Source: Armatimonadota bacterium (GTDB taxonomy: Bacteria > Armatimonadota > Fimbriimonadia > Fimbriimonadales > Fimbriimonadaceae). Taken from it: a stretch of 64,000 bases of DNA. This document shows positions 51,487-61,781 of the stretch, piece by piece. A program made the translations under genes and the position numbers. Location of the stretch: the NCBI GenBank assembly GCA_018268395.1, contig JAFDWQ010000001.1, forward strand, positions 458,306 through 522,305. The letters run 5' to 3'. A model generated the notes under the pieces. The model had not been told where the DNA came from. It did not search any database and was given only the letters and a program-made list of their open reading frames with translations. Every line of letters starts with the position of its first letter. The first letter of the stretch is position 1.

Positions 51487-53700
51487 ATGACGGCCGCTTT
51501 CGACGTCACTTCCCTCAACCCGGAACAGCGCGAAGCCGTCCAATGGCCGGGCGGCCCTCTCATGGTCTTCGCCGGCGCCGGATCCGGCAAGACCCGCGTC
51601 ATCACCTGTCGGATCTCGCGCTTGATCGCCGAAGGGTGCCCCCCCGGGCGGATCCTTGCCGTGACGTTTACGAACAAAGCCGCGCGCGAGATGAAGGAAC
51701 GGATCGTCGAGATGGCCGGGCCTCAAGCGAGCGGACTCTGGATGGGGACGTTCCATTCTGTCTGCGCCAAGCTCCTGCGCATCGACGGCGCAGCGATCGG
51801 CCTTGACCCGAACTTCGTCATCTACGACGACGGCGACCAGGTCAGCCTCGTCAAAGAAATCCTCAAACAGCGCGGTATCGACGACAAGTCCGTCCAACCC
51901 AGGGGCGTCCTGAACGAGATCAGCCGGGCAAAGGAGCGCTTGATCGGCCCCGAGCGCTATGAACGCGAGTCGGCGGGCTTCTTCGAGAAGATCGTCGCCC
52001 AGGTCTATCGAGACTACAACGCCGCGCTCGCTCGGGCGAACGCGCTCGATTTCGACGACATCCTCATGAAGGCCGTCCGGCTGTTCGAACAAGCCGAACA
52101 CGTCCGGGAGAAGTACCAAGACCGCTTCCTCCACGTCCTCGTCGACGAGTATCAAGACGTCAACTTCGCGCAATACCAGTTGGCGTCGCTCCTCTCGGCC
52201 AAGCACCGGAACATCACCATCGTCGGTGACGACGACCAGTCGATCTACGCCTGGCGCGGTGCCGATGTCTCGCTTATGATGCGGTTCAGCAGCGACCACC
52301 CGGACGCCAAAGTCGTCACGCTGTCCCAAAACTATCGTTCGACCAAGAAGATCTTGGACGCCGCCTATCACGTGATCCGCCACAACCGGGGACGTGCCGA
52401 CAAGAAGCTCTGGACGGAAAACGTTTCGGGCGAACCGATCACCGTGAGCGAAGCCGGCACGGAGCAGGACGAGGCGATGCAGATCGCCGACGTCGTTCTC
52501 CGCGAAGTCCGCTCCGGAAGACGCGGTTGGGGAGACTTCGCCGTCCTCTATCGGACGAACGCCCAAAGCCGTGTCCTAGAAGAGGCGTTCCTCACGATGC
52601 GTATCCCCCATGTGCTCATCGGCGGCCAACGCTTTTACGAGCGCAAAGAGATCAAGGACGCCATCGCCTATCTCCGCCTCGTCTTGAACCCCGTCGACGA
52701 CGTCTCCGTGCGGCGTGTCGTGAACGTCCCGGCCCGTGGCGTCGGTGCGACCACGTTGAAGAGCTTGGACACATGGGCCGCAGCGCGCTCCGCGAGTTTG
52801 TGGCAGGCGATGACGGACACCGCCGTTCAACAGGAGCTCGCGAAGAAGACGCTGTCCGGCGTCCGTGCCTTCACAGGTCTCATCGAGGACGCGGCCCATC
52901 TCGCTCAAGCCGGGCCGGTGACGCCCGTGCTCAAACACGTCCTCGACCGGAGCGGCTACCTCGAGGAACTCCGGGCGCAACGGGACGACGATTCGGTCTC
53001 GCGCTTAGAAAACCTGCAGGAGTTGGTCAATGTCACGGCCGAATACGACGAGAGCGCGGACGGGCCCTCCTTGGGAGGGTTCCTCGAAAACGTGGCCCTC
53101 ATCGCCGACGTCGACTCATTGAACGAGTCGGGAGAGGCCGTCACACTCATGACCCTGCACTCGAGCAAAGGCCTGGAGTTCCCTGTCGTCTTCCTGATCG
53201 GCCTCGAGGAAGGCGTCTTTCCCCATTCCCGGTCGATGAGTTCCGACACGGAACTCGAAGAGGAGCGACGGCTCGCATATGTCGGGATGACCAGAGCGCG
53301 CGAGGAACTCCATCTGACCCACGCCACCCGAAGGTCGCTCTATGGACAGCCGTCGTTCAACCGACGTTCCCGGTTCCTTGACGACATTCCGAACGAGCAC
53401 GTCCAGTCGCTGTTCGGTTCACGGACGTCGTCTCCACCTCCAGGGTTGACCACCGTCCGCCAGATGCGCACCGGAGAGTACGCGGTCATCGAACCGTCCC
53501 GGCCCGCGGACGCGCCGCCACGACCGTCATGGACACCGCCGTTCAACGTCGGCCAAAAAGTCCAGCACCGAAAGTTCGGCGTCGGCGTCGTCGTCGCGTG
53601 TGGGCCCCTAAAGAACGATGCCGAAGTCACGGTCGCGTTCCCCGGTGCCGTCGGGGTCAAAAAGATGGTCCAAAGCCTCGCCAAACTGGAGGCGGTCTGA
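51487..53700 (+). CDS. pcrA: UvrD/PcrA/Rep-type superfamily 1 DNA helicase
   Basis: 737 aa. All SF1A motifs: LNPEQREAVQ (Q motif), AGAGSGKTRVIT (I), TFTNKAAREMKERI (Ia), VDEYQDVNFAQYQL (II), VGDDDQSIYAWRGAD (III), LSQNYRST (IV), TLHSSKGLEFPVVFLIGLEEG (V), EERRLAYVGMTRAREEL (VI). The C-terminal PcrA Tudor-like domain is present (NVGQKVQHRKFGVGVVV). 3'-5' helicase in mismatch and excision repair. TATCCT ends 11 nt before the ATG. Confidence 0.95.
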   Translation: MTAAFDVTSLNPEQREAVQWPGGPLMVFAGAGSGKTRVITCRISRLIAEGCPPGRILAVTFTNKAAREMKERIVEMAGPQASGLWMGTFHSVCAKLLRIDGAAIGLDPNFVIYDDGDQVSLVKEILKQRGIDDKSVQPRGVLNEISRAKERLIGPERYERESAGFFEKIVAQVYRDYNAALARANALDFDDILMKAVRLFEQAEHVREKYQDRFLHVLVDEYQDVNFAQYQLASLLSAKHRNITIVGDDDQSIYAWRGADVSLMMRFSSDHPDAKVVTLSQNYRSTKKILDAAYHVIRHNRGRADKKLWTENVSGEPITVSEAGTEQDEAMQIADVVLREVRSGRRGWGDFAVLYRTNAQSRVLEEAFLTMRIPHVLIGGQRFYERKEIKDAIAYLRLVLNPVDDVSVRRVVNVPARGVGATTLKSLDTWAAARSASLWQAMTDTAVQQELAKKTLSGVRAFTGLIEDAAHLAQAGPVTPVLKHVLDRSGYLEELRAQRDDDSVSRLENLQELVNVTAEYDESADGPSLGGFLENVALIADVDSLNESGEAVTLMTLHSSKGLEFPVVFLIGLEEGVFPHSRSMSSDTELEEERRLAYVGMTRAREELHLTHATRRSLYGQPSFNRRSRFLDDIPNEHVQSLFGSRTSSPPPGLTTVRQMRTGEYAVIEPSRPADAPPRPSWTPPFNVGQKVQHRKFGVGVVVACGPLKNDAEVTVAFPGAVGVKKMVQSLAKLEAV

Positions 53701-53714
53701 GGAGACTTGCCTGG

Positions 53715-54248
53715 ATGGCGGCACTCGCAGCCGTGGGAGGCTGTCAGGACCAGGCGACAGGTTTGATGCCGCTGTCCAAGAAGGCGGTTTGGACGTACTC
53801 CGTCCAAGGCGACTTCGACACCTATGTCGCGACGCTCAAGGCAGCAGACCGCGTGCCCGTCGGGCCGGCCGAGGGCTGGAAGCTCGACGGAACGATGGGT
53901 CCGAGCCGCTTGGGTTGGGCAGGCGGGACGCTGTACGCCTCCGAACTCGCGGGCCAAGGCTTCGAGCCCCCGTTGCCTCTCTACTCCCCTTCGCCCGTCC
54001 GTTGGAAAGGCCGCTGGAGCATGGGGAACCGATCGGCCGAATTAGAAGCGACCGTCGAGTCCAAGAAAGTCAAAGAGCAGGTCGCGGGACGGAGCACGGA
54101 CGCGGTCATGTCCGTCGTCCAGCTCAAGGGGCGCGGGTTTTCGTCGCGGCTGACGACATGGTTCGTCCCCGGCATCGGCGTCTACCGTCAAGAGCAACGG
54201 ACGGGCGACAGGCGCACCGTCCGCCTCGATTACTTGAGCGGCCCTTAG
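53715..54248 (+). CDS. Putative lipoprotein, unknown function
   Basis: 177 aa from ATG 53715, just 14 nt after the helicase stop; a CTG at 53697 in frame would add a basic n-region (RRLAW) and complete a signal peptide, so translation may start there, coupled to the helicase stop. Lipobox AAVGGC. The mature domain is beta-rich (LKGRGFSSRLTTWFVPGIGV, RRTVRLDYLSG). No family recognised; the last 4 bp overlap the end of lexA. Confidence 0.55.
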   Translation: MAALAAVGGCQDQATGLMPLSKKAVWTYSVQGDFDTYVATLKAADRVPVGPAEGWKLDGTMGPSRLGWAGGTLYASELAGQGFEPPLPLYSPSPVRWKGRWSMGNRSAELEATVESKKVKEQVAGRSTDAVMSVVQLKGRGFSSRLTTWFVPGIGVYRQEQRTGDRRTVRLDYLSGP

Positions 54249-54874
54249 AAGGCCATGCCTTCGTAGTCCCGCATCAGACCGACGATCCGACCGATGACGC
54301 GGGCGTCTTCCCGGTCGACGATGATCGGGTCATAGGCGGGGTTGCTCGGCATCAGCCGGACTTGGGGCCCGTTGAAGTGGATCCTCTTGACCGTGGCCTC
54401 GTCACCCATGAGGACGGCGACAAGGTCGCCATGGTTGGCCGACTGTTGAGGTTTGACGACGACCAGGTCCCGCGGGTTGATGCCTTCGCCCGACATCGAA
54501 TCGCCTTTGACGCGCAGGAGGAACGCACCCTGAATGTTGCGCACCATGTCGTTCGGGACGGGAACGAGGTGTTCGACGTGTTCGGAGGCCAAGATGGGCG
54601 TGCCTGCTGCGATCGTTCCGACGAGCGGGAGCATCATGACCTTGTTGCCGGACTGATAGGCGGGGTGCTTGATCTTGATCGAACGGGGCGTGTTCGACCG
54701 TTCGATGTACCCTTTGCGCTCCAAGGCGTCCAAGTGGACGGTGACCCCCCGCAGAGAACCGATCTTGAAGCGCTGGCCGATCTCGCGGATCGACGGAGGG
54801 TAACCCTCGGCCTGTACGTACTCCATTACGAACTGAAGGATGTCTTCTTGCCTCTTCGTGAGTCCCTTCGCCAT
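54245..54874 (-). CDS. lexA: LexA repressor
   Basis: 209 aa from ATG 54874 (GGGAG 8 nt upstream). N-terminal winged helix (GLTKRQEDILQFVMEYVQAE, PPSIREIGQRFKIGS, LDALERKGYIER). Cleavage site Ala90-Gly91 (GTIAAGTPILA), catalytic Ser126 in KGDSMSGEGI, Lys163 in ATVKRI, the correct spacing for self-cleavage. Helix 3 (RFKIGSLRGVTVHLDALERK) departs from E. coli, so the operator will differ. The UvrD gene sits head-to-tail beyond the lipoprotein gene. Confidence 0.95.
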   Translation of the reverse strand: MAKGLTKRQEDILQFVMEYVQAEGYPPSIREIGQRFKIGSLRGVTVHLDALERKGYIERSNTPRSIKIKHPAYQSGNKVMMLPLVGTIAAGTPILASEHVEHLVPVPNDMVRNIQGAFLLRVKGDSMSGEGINPRDLVVVKPQQSANHGDLVAVLMGDEATVKRIHFNGPQVRLMPSNPAYDPIIVDREDARVIGRIVGLMRDYEGMAF

Positions 54875-54915
54875 GTGGCGCTCCCTGCTGTCGGTTTCCA
54901 CCTTTCAGCGAACGG

Positions 54916-54944
54916 ATTATAGCCTATTCCTGTCTACCTGTCAA
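54916..54944 (-). promoter_or_regulatory. Consensus sigma-70 promoter of lexA
   Basis: TTGACA (minus-strand reading of 54939-54944), spacer of 17, TATAAT (54916-54921): both hexamers perfect. The spacer contains GACAGG twice, 8 bp apart (GACAGGTAGACAGG), overlapping the -35 box, a candidate LexA operator. Leader about 35 nt. Confidence 0.8.
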
Positions 54945-55018
54945 GTCCTTTCGCCCTTCGAAGTCCAAGCCCCCGTGCCATAATCGGCCCGGCCAGAGGG
55001 CCAGAGAGGTTCAAAGCG

Positions 55019-56749
55019 TTGTCGATCACGAAGATCCGTTCCATGTTCGAAAACAAGGGGTGCCAGGCCGTCCTTTACGTGATCGGAGGCCTGACCGTCA
55101 TCGGCCTGCTGTACACGGGGACCTGCTCGAGCATGATGCCGTGGGCCCAGCCTCAAGCGCAGAACCAGAACGTCGCCCTCGTCGCCGAACTGGACGGCAA
55201 GAAGGTCGGTTCGGACGACGTGCTGAAAGTCGCCGACGTCCTTCGCCGCGACCGACCGACGAACGGCGACCCCCGGCAAGAGTTCCGCTTGACCGTCGAC
55301 GCCCTCGACCAATCGCTGACCTTGATCGCGATCGACGGCCTGGCGAAGCTTAAAGGCGCTTCCGCAGACGATAAGACCATCGCGGAATACGTGGAGAACG
55401 ACTTTCGCGAGCGGGCGGCACGGGTCAAGGCCTCCTACATCGCCACGAAGAAACTGAAGCCTGACGCCACGGACGCTGAGTTCGAAGCCGTATTCAAGAA
55501 GGACCCGCAGGCGGGAGGCAAGACGTTCGATGAAATCAAAAAGGCCGCCGTCGAGCAAGGACAGACGTTGGCGAACGACCCCGAAAACGGCGCCGTCTTC
55601 CGGGCACAGGTCCTCGTCCACGCCTTGACCAAGGCATACGCCGCCTCGGTCGAGGCCACGCCGGAAGCCTATAAAAAGTCGACCGAATCGTTCGAAACGA
55701 AGTCTCTGCCGTTCGACGACGTGAAGGTCCCTCTCGATGAACGGAAAGCCACGGCCGACAAGGCCCTTGCCGATCTCAAGGGCGGTATGAAGTTCCCGGA
55801 CGCGATCAAGAAGTACGCGCCGAAAAAACCCGACATCGCACTGCCCATGCCCCGGGCCTTGGTGGAAGCCAGTCCTGAACTGGCGCCGATCCTCTCCATA
55901 AAGCCGGGCCAAGTGTCCGACGTCATCGTCTTTCAGGGCAACCCGACGATCTATATCGTGGACTCGGTGAAAGCGAACGTCCCGCCGGACTTCGACAAGA
56001 AGCAGAAGTTCTATCTGGACACGTACAAGACGTCCCAGGCGACCAAGCAACTGGGCAAAGACCTGGAAGAGGTCAAGAAGTCCGTCAAGTGGCACAGCGA
56101 CGTCTGCCGGCTCAGCTTCGAACTCGGCGTGCTCGAATCCAAGGGCCCGACCGAAGGCATCGACGCTTTCCACGCCGCCCTCCGTGACATCGCTTCGAAG
56201 CTCAAAGATGCGAAACCGACCGACCTTCTCGGAGCCAAGCTCCAGGCCATGGCGAAGTTCGAAGCGTTCGAGACCGTCTTCTCGTCGTCCAAGCCCGAAG
56301 AGAAGAAGGAAATGCGCGCCGAAAGGTCGGAAATGATCCGGGACGTGCTGTCCGACACCGAATCGGTCGTCCTGCGACTGGAACTCTTCGACAACGAGGC
56401 CGAGGCCGGAAACTTCGAAGCAGCCGGTGAAGCCCTTGTCGACGCCGCCAAGAACAACACGGGTTCCGATCCCATCGCGATCGATCTGAACCAGCAGATC
56501 ACGACCAAGCTGGAAGCCGCCCGTACGGCGAAGAAGATCGATACGGCCGTGCTCGACGCGGTCCAGAAAGAGATCGACAACTTCAAGAAGGGCATTCTCC
56601 AAGCCGAACAGGACAAGGAGGACGCCGCGAAGAACGCGGCCAAGGTCGACGACGAACTGAAGAAGCTGGACGAAGGCGGCTCGGGCGGACAGTCGAAGGG
56701 CGGCACCGAGAAGAAGCCTCAGGACGCAGGAAAAGGCGCGGGCAAGTAG
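55019..56749 (+). CDS. SurA/PpiD-like periplasmic foldase
   Basis: 576 aa from TTG 55019 (AGAGAGG upstream). A single N-terminal anchor (AVLYVIGGLTVIGLLYTG), then LVAELDGKKVGSDDVLKVADVL, the typical start of SurA N-domains. A parvulin-like region follows (about 200-320: KSLPFDDVKVPLDERKATAD, MKFPDAIKKYAP, SIKPGQVSDVIVFQGNPTIY) with the family's 'l.pGqvS' end. The last 200 residues are a helical repeat-like domain with many Lys/Glu and a Gly/Lys tail. Catalytic competence of the PPIase domain is uncertain. Divergent from lexA. Confidence 0.7.
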   Translation: MSITKIRSMFENKGCQAVLYVIGGLTVIGLLYTGTCSSMMPWAQPQAQNQNVALVAELDGKKVGSDDVLKVADVLRRDRPTNGDPRQEFRLTVDALDQSLTLIAIDGLAKLKGASADDKTIAEYVENDFRERAARVKASYIATKKLKPDATDAEFEAVFKKDPQAGGKTFDEIKKAAVEQGQTLANDPENGAVFRAQVLVHALTKAYAASVEATPEAYKKSTESFETKSLPFDDVKVPLDERKATADKALADLKGGMKFPDAIKKYAPKKPDIALPMPRALVEASPELAPILSIKPGQVSDVIVFQGNPTIYIVDSVKANVPPDFDKKQKFYLDTYKTSQATKQLGKDLEEVKKSVKWHSDVCRLSFELGVLESKGPTEGIDAFHAALRDIASKLKDAKPTDLLGAKLQAMAKFEAFETVFSSSKPEEKKEMRAERSEMIRDVLSDTESVVLRLELFDNEAEAGNFEAAGEALVDAAKNNTGSDPIAIDLNQQITTKLEAARTAKKIDTAVLDAVQKEIDNFKKGILQAEQDKEDAAKNAAKVDDELKKLDEGGSGGQSKGGTEKKPQDAGKGAGK

Positions 56750-56756
56750 GGCCGGA

Positions 56757-57458
56757 GTGGACGGTCGGCTCGTCCTTGTCGCCACTCCGATCGGGAACTT
56801 GGAAGACCTGTCCGACCGGGCGCGGCGCGAGCTCTCCGAAGCCGAGTCGTGGATCGTCGAGGACACCCGCGTCAGCGGCCGGCTCCAGACCGTCCTCGGC
56901 GTGAAGAAGCCCATGAGAGTGCTCAACGAGCACAGTCATCCCCGACAGGTCGCTGCCCTCGTGGAACTGGCCCGGACGGAGCGGACCGCCCTCCTGACCG
57001 ATGCAGGCAGCCCTGCGGTCAGCGACCCTGGCACCGAACTGGTCGACCTCTGCCTGGACGAAGGGATCGAAGTCGACGCCGTTCCCGGCCCGAGCGCCGT
57101 CACGACCGCCCTCGCCTTGGCCGGTTTCTTCGCCCAACGGTTCGTCTTCCTCGGCTTCCTGGCGCGTAAACCCGGCCAAGTCTCCGAGACCCTGCGCCCG
57201 TTCGCAGACTCCACCATGACGGTCGTCCTCTTCGAAAGCCCGCACCGCGTCGACAAAACCCTGGAGGCCTGCGCCAGGGACCTGGGCTCCAGGAGATACG
57301 CGCTTTGCCGAGAATTGACGAAGATGCACCAGCAAGTGTGGCGCGGGACCCTCCCCGGGCTGCCTTCTTCGACGGACGTTCCGCGTAAAGGGGAATTCAC
57401 GATCGTGGTCGAAGGGAAGCGAAAGGGGCAGGACTTGGATAGAACACCAGGTGTATAA
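56757..57458 (+). CDS. rsmI: 16S rRNA 2'-O-ribose methyltransferase RsmI
   Basis: 233 aa from GTG 56757, 7 bp after the foldase gene. RsmI signatures: LVLVATPIGNLEDLSDRA, IVEDTRVSGRL, LLTDAGSPAVSDPGTELV, VPGPSAVTTALALAGF, TVVLFESPHRVDKTL, LCRELTKMHQQVWRGTL. Methylates C1402 of 16S rRNA. Slightly shorter than the family (usually 270-290), lacking the C-terminal extension. The TAA stop lies in the -10 box of the following gene. Confidence 0.93.
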   Translation: MDGRLVLVATPIGNLEDLSDRARRELSEAESWIVEDTRVSGRLQTVLGVKKPMRVLNEHSHPRQVAALVELARTERTALLTDAGSPAVSDPGTELVDLCLDEGIEVDAVPGPSAVTTALALAGFFAQRFVFLGFLARKPGQVSETLRPFADSTMTVVLFESPHRVDKTLEACARDLGSRRYALCRELTKMHQQVWRGTLPGLPSSTDVPRKGEFTIVVEGKRKGQDLDRTPGV

Positions 57459-57459
57459 T
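57454..57459 (+). promoter_or_regulatory. -10 box TATAAT before the export protein gene
   Basis: A perfect TATAAT overlapping the rsmI stop codon (GTATAA). No good -35 is seen 16-18 bp upstream. Leader about 32 nt with AGGGA Shine-Dalgarno at 57486-57490. Confidence 0.4.
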
Positions 57460-57496
57460 GCGGGCGAATGCGGATTTGCCGCCGCAGGGAAGCGAA

Positions 57497-58411
57497 ATGA
57501 AGCGGTTATTGACGCTCTTGGTCTTGTCGGTCTGCGCGTGTTGGTCATGGGCGCAGTCTCAGAACGGGACTTATCGGATCCAGGAGGACGATAGGCTCGG
57601 CATCGCCGTGTTCGACGAACCTCAGATCGCAGCGTCCGTCACCGTGCTTCCCGACGGCAACATCGTCGCTCCCTTCGCCGGGATCATCCGGGCGATCGGC
57701 AAGACGACGGCCGAGTTGGAGACCGAGCTGGCCGACATTTACGTCAAAAAGCTCCAGCTCCGCAATCCCAAGGTTTCGGTCACGATCCTCGCTGTCCGCG
57801 ACATCCAAGCCACCATCAACGGGGCCGTCGCAAAAGCCGGCACGTACCGTTTCCGCCCGGGCCAGACCGTCCGGGACCTGATCGCCCAAGGGGGGGCCGC
57901 GCCCAACATCGGCGATTGGAAGCGGGCGACGTTCCGGAGGAAAGGCTGGAACGAACTGATACCCATCGATCTGGACGCCCTCATCACGAGGGGCAACCTG
58001 AGCCAGAACTACGAGATCAAAGACGGCGACGAGCTCGTCATCCCTGAAAGGCTGCAACCCGTCATCCCCGTCGTCGGCGACGTCCTGAACCCCAGGAGCA
58101 TCGCTTACGACGACAGCATGACCCTGCTCACGGCGATCTCTGCGGCCGGCGGCATCAACCCGAACCGCGGCAAGAAGTCCGGCATCCTCGTCATCCGTCC
58201 CAAGAAGGGTTCGGAAGACCAGTACTACCTGATCAAGTGCGACCTCGTCGCCTATGAAAAGGGAGACTTCCAGCAGAACATCCCGATCTTGCCGGGCGAC
58301 TCGATCGTCGTGCCCAACAACGGGTCTCCCGACTTCAGCATCCTGAACCAACTGGCGAACGCGATCTACGTGCTCGACAGGTTCGGGATCCGGCTGTTCG
58401 GAGCCCCGTAG
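57497..58411 (+). CDS. Polysaccharide export protein, Wza-like
   Basis: 304 aa from ATG 57497. Signal peptide KRLLTLLVLSVCACWSWAQ. Poly_export domain (YRIQEDDRLGIAVFDEP, VLPDGNIVAPFAGIIRAIGK, TAELETELADIYVKKL, PKVSVTILA). Two SLBB domains follow (INGAVAKAGTYRFRPGQTVRD; VVGDVLNPRSIAYDDSMTLL), the second with KKGSEDQYYLIKCDL. C-terminal amphipathic end (IYVLDRFGIRLFG) may be the short outer-membrane helix, though it is not a full Wza barrel helix. It exports capsule or exopolysaccharide; neighbours here are not its usual partners. Confidence 0.9.
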   Translation: MKRLLTLLVLSVCACWSWAQSQNGTYRIQEDDRLGIAVFDEPQIAASVTVLPDGNIVAPFAGIIRAIGKTTAELETELADIYVKKLQLRNPKVSVTILAVRDIQATINGAVAKAGTYRFRPGQTVRDLIAQGGAAPNIGDWKRATFRRKGWNELIPIDLDALITRGNLSQNYEIKDGDELVIPERLQPVIPVVGDVLNPRSIAYDDSMTLLTAISAAGGINPNRGKKSGILVIRPKKGSEDQYYLIKCDLVAYEKGDFQQNIPILPGDSIVVPNNGSPDFSILNQLANAIYVLDRFGIRLFGAP

Positions 58412-58418
58412 ACCGGCG

Positions 58419-58841
58419 CTAGCCCTCTTCGATGATCCACTCGCTGTGGACGGCGACCTCCCGTCGGAGGCTGTCGGCCACGGCGCAGTACTTTTCGTCG
58501 CTCAACTGGACGGCCCGGGCGACCTTGTCCGGATCGAGCCCTTCCCCCTTCAGGAAGTGTCGGACGGTGACGGTCAGGAACCCTCTCGGATAGACGCCCT
58601 CGGCCGGACGCTCCCCTTCCGCCTCGAGCCTGTACGACGTGACCTTCTGCCGCTGCTTCTCCAAAATGGACACGACGTCCATGCCCGTGCAGGCCGCCGT
58701 CGCCGCCATCAACGCCTCCATCGGCGTCGGTCCGGCCGCTTGTCCCGGCTCGTCGTGGTAACCGTCCATCGTGAACCGGACGCCGCTCGGCGGCGCGGCT
58801 TCGAAGACCATGGCGCCCTTCCAATCCAAACGCATTCTCAT
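58419..58841 (-). CDS. OsmC/Ohr-family peroxiredoxin-like protein
   Basis: 140 aa from ATG 58841. OsmC fold: SGVRFTMDGYHDEPGQAAGPTPMEALMAATAACTGMDVVSIL, where Cys of ACTGMD is the first catalytic Cys, and the second lies in DEKYCAVADSL. RGFLTVTVRHF and ARAVQLSDEKY are typical. Reduces organic hydroperoxides, with lipoyl or other thiols as donor. Convergent with the export protein gene by 7 bp. Confidence 0.85.
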   Translation of the reverse strand: MRMRLDWKGAMVFEAAPPSGVRFTMDGYHDEPGQAAGPTPMEALMAATAACTGMDVVSILEKQRQKVTSYRLEAEGERPAEGVYPRGFLTVTVRHFLKGEGLDPDKVARAVQLSDEKYCAVADSLRREVAVHSEWIIEEG

Positions 58842-58954
58842 CGTGCGGTGTACTCCACGGGCCCCCGAGGCCCGCTTTCGTCCCCTTGAAGCCCTCAGTT
58901 TCCCAGAGGGTTCCGGTGCCGTCCGCCGAAGCGGGTACAAAGGACCTCGCGACT

Positions 58955-59049
58955 GGGAGCGCATGGGTGCTGGTGTGCCCCGCGGTCTTCAAAACCGTTG
59001 TGGCGTCCACAAGGCGCCGGGTGGGTTCGATTCCTACACGCTCCCGCCA
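58955..59049 (+). tRNA. selC: Selenocysteine tRNA (tRNA-Sec, anticodon UCA)
   Basis: 95 nt including CCA, the length of bacterial tRNA-Sec. Acceptor arm of 8 (GGGAGCGC/ACGCTCCC, the eighth pair a C-A mismatch), a long 6-bp D stem GGGTGC/GTGCCC with a 4-nt loop TGGT, anticodon loop CTTCAAA (UCA), long variable arm TTGTGGCGTCCACAA-type hairpin, T stem GTGGG/CCTAC. The 8/5 helix arrangement and 6-bp D stem are diagnostic. It implies Sec decoding in this organism; no selenoprotein was recognised in the window. Confidence 0.9.
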
Positions 59050-59079
59050 GAGCCTCCCGCAGGGCGATACACTGTCGGC

Positions 59080-60597
<1,518 letters not shown>

Positions 60598-60995
60598 ACG
60601 TCTCGTCCAAACGTGCACCTGCGCCGGTTGTGGAAGGAGCAAGGAAACCGGGGCCGGCGCCCGGCCAGAAGGTCCGGAAGCCCCTGACCTCCTGCCCCCT
60701 TCTCTCTGCCGCACCTGGGACAAGAAAGGGAGAGGGGATCCGGACGCGCCGGAACCTAGCGGCACCTGTCCTGTCGTCGGCCCTTGCGAAGCGGCGATGG
60801 TCCGAACTTGAGGATCCGAGGGCTCGGTGCGAACGTCGAGACGACAAGGCTGGAACACGCTGTTCCCCTCACCTTCCCGTCACCCCGCCGTCACCTTGCC
60901 GTCACCTCGAGGTGAAGGTGGGTTGTGGGCGAAAAGCGGGCGAAAGGACGGTACAAGCCTGTTGTAGCGGTGCGATGCACCGATAACCACGATAG
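60598..60995. other. Intergenic region with short tandem 11-mers, no gene seen
   Basis: About 400 bases, mixed strands, no supported gene or terminator. At 60872-60915 there are four consecutive 11-bp words of the form CCttcCCGTCA (CCTTCCCGTCA, CCCCGCCGTCA, CCTTGCCGTCA, CCTCGAGGTGA), then AGGTG repeats. Confidence 0.4.
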
Positions 60996-61682
60996 ATGCC
61001 AAGGATCGAAGGAACTGTGGCCGTCGGGGGATTGAGCGGGACGAGCGGGCCGTGCGTGTTCGTACGCCAAAGGGACGGGCGGCAGGTGCTGCGGGTGAGG
61101 ACGACTCCGTCGGATCCCAAGACCGCCGCGCAGATGGCGATGAGGCTCGCGATGCAGCGGGCCGCAGCGACCTTCAGCCAACTGACTCCCGAAGAGCACC
61201 GTGCCTGGCTCGCCTATGCCCGACAGCTCGCCGAAAACGCGTGGTCGGAAAGGCGGACCGTCCCGGTCAACGCGACGAACGCCTATCGAACGTTGGCGCT
61301 GAAGATCCTCCAGCTCGACCGGGAAGCCGAACTTCCCCGGACGCCGCCGTCGACGCCTTTCGGCGGCGACGCCGTGCGTGTCACGGTCGGCGCGGAGCCC
61401 GGCGGCCTCGTGTTCACCTCTGACCGTGGCAACCTGCCAGGCGTGTCGACCGAACTGCTGACCCAGCCTGTGAGGCTGTCGATCTCCCGTACCGATCCTC
61501 AAAAGTTCCGGAGCCAGGGGTTCGTGGCGTTCGGACAGGGCGGCCAAGACGTCCGTGTCGCGGCTCAGCGAGGGTGGGTCGTTCCCGCCTACCGGTTCGT
61601 TTTGGCCGCGACGGGCCAGACGACGCCCCTTTTGCCACTCGAACCCGTATGGGTCGGACCGGCTGGGACTGTGGCGGCGTAA
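60996..61682 (+). CDS. Phage-tail-like/DUF6266-like protein, unknown function
   Basis: 228 aa from ATG 60996. N-terminal GTVAVGGLSGTSGPCVFVRQ then a helical region TTPSDPKTAAQMAMRLAM, FSQLTPEEHRAWLAYARQL, NAYRTLALKIL; this 'recycled tail' pattern (Q..R..f..A...w..Lt...r.aW..yA) is common in phage-derived and DUF6266-like proteins. The C-terminal half is beta-rich (VRLSISRTDPQKF). Could be a prophage relic or a domesticated particle protein. No other phage gene is near. Start has no Shine-Dalgarno. Confidence 0.4.
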   Translation: MPRIEGTVAVGGLSGTSGPCVFVRQRDGRQVLRVRTTPSDPKTAAQMAMRLAMQRAAATFSQLTPEEHRAWLAYARQLAENAWSERRTVPVNATNAYRTLALKILQLDREAELPRTPPSTPFGGDAVRVTVGAEPGGLVFTSDRGNLPGVSTELLTQPVRLSISRTDPQKFRSQGFVAFGQGGQDVRVAAQRGWVVPAYRFVLAATGQTTPLLPLEPVWVGPAGTVAA

Positions 61683-61781
61683 ACGCAACGTCAGACCGGA
61701 CCGGTGTCAAACGAGCGGGCCGGTCGGGCCCGAGCCCGGCCGCAAAAGTGGCGGAGGTCCGGGCCGGTGAGCCTACGGGGT

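Noticed and set aside
53529-53714. Upstream extension of the lipoprotein gene
   Set aside because: It overlaps the helicase gene in another frame and has no signal-like sequence beyond the few residues from 53697.
54941-56926. Minus-strand frame of 661 codons over the SurA-like gene
   Set aside because: Shadow of the foldase gene; Leu/Arg/Phe-rich sequence without domains.
58771-59079. N-terminal extension of the aldehyde dehydrogenase
   Set aside because: The upstream frame crosses the tRNA-Sec gene and has no dehydrogenase sequence; ATG 59080 has a -10 box 6 nt upstream.
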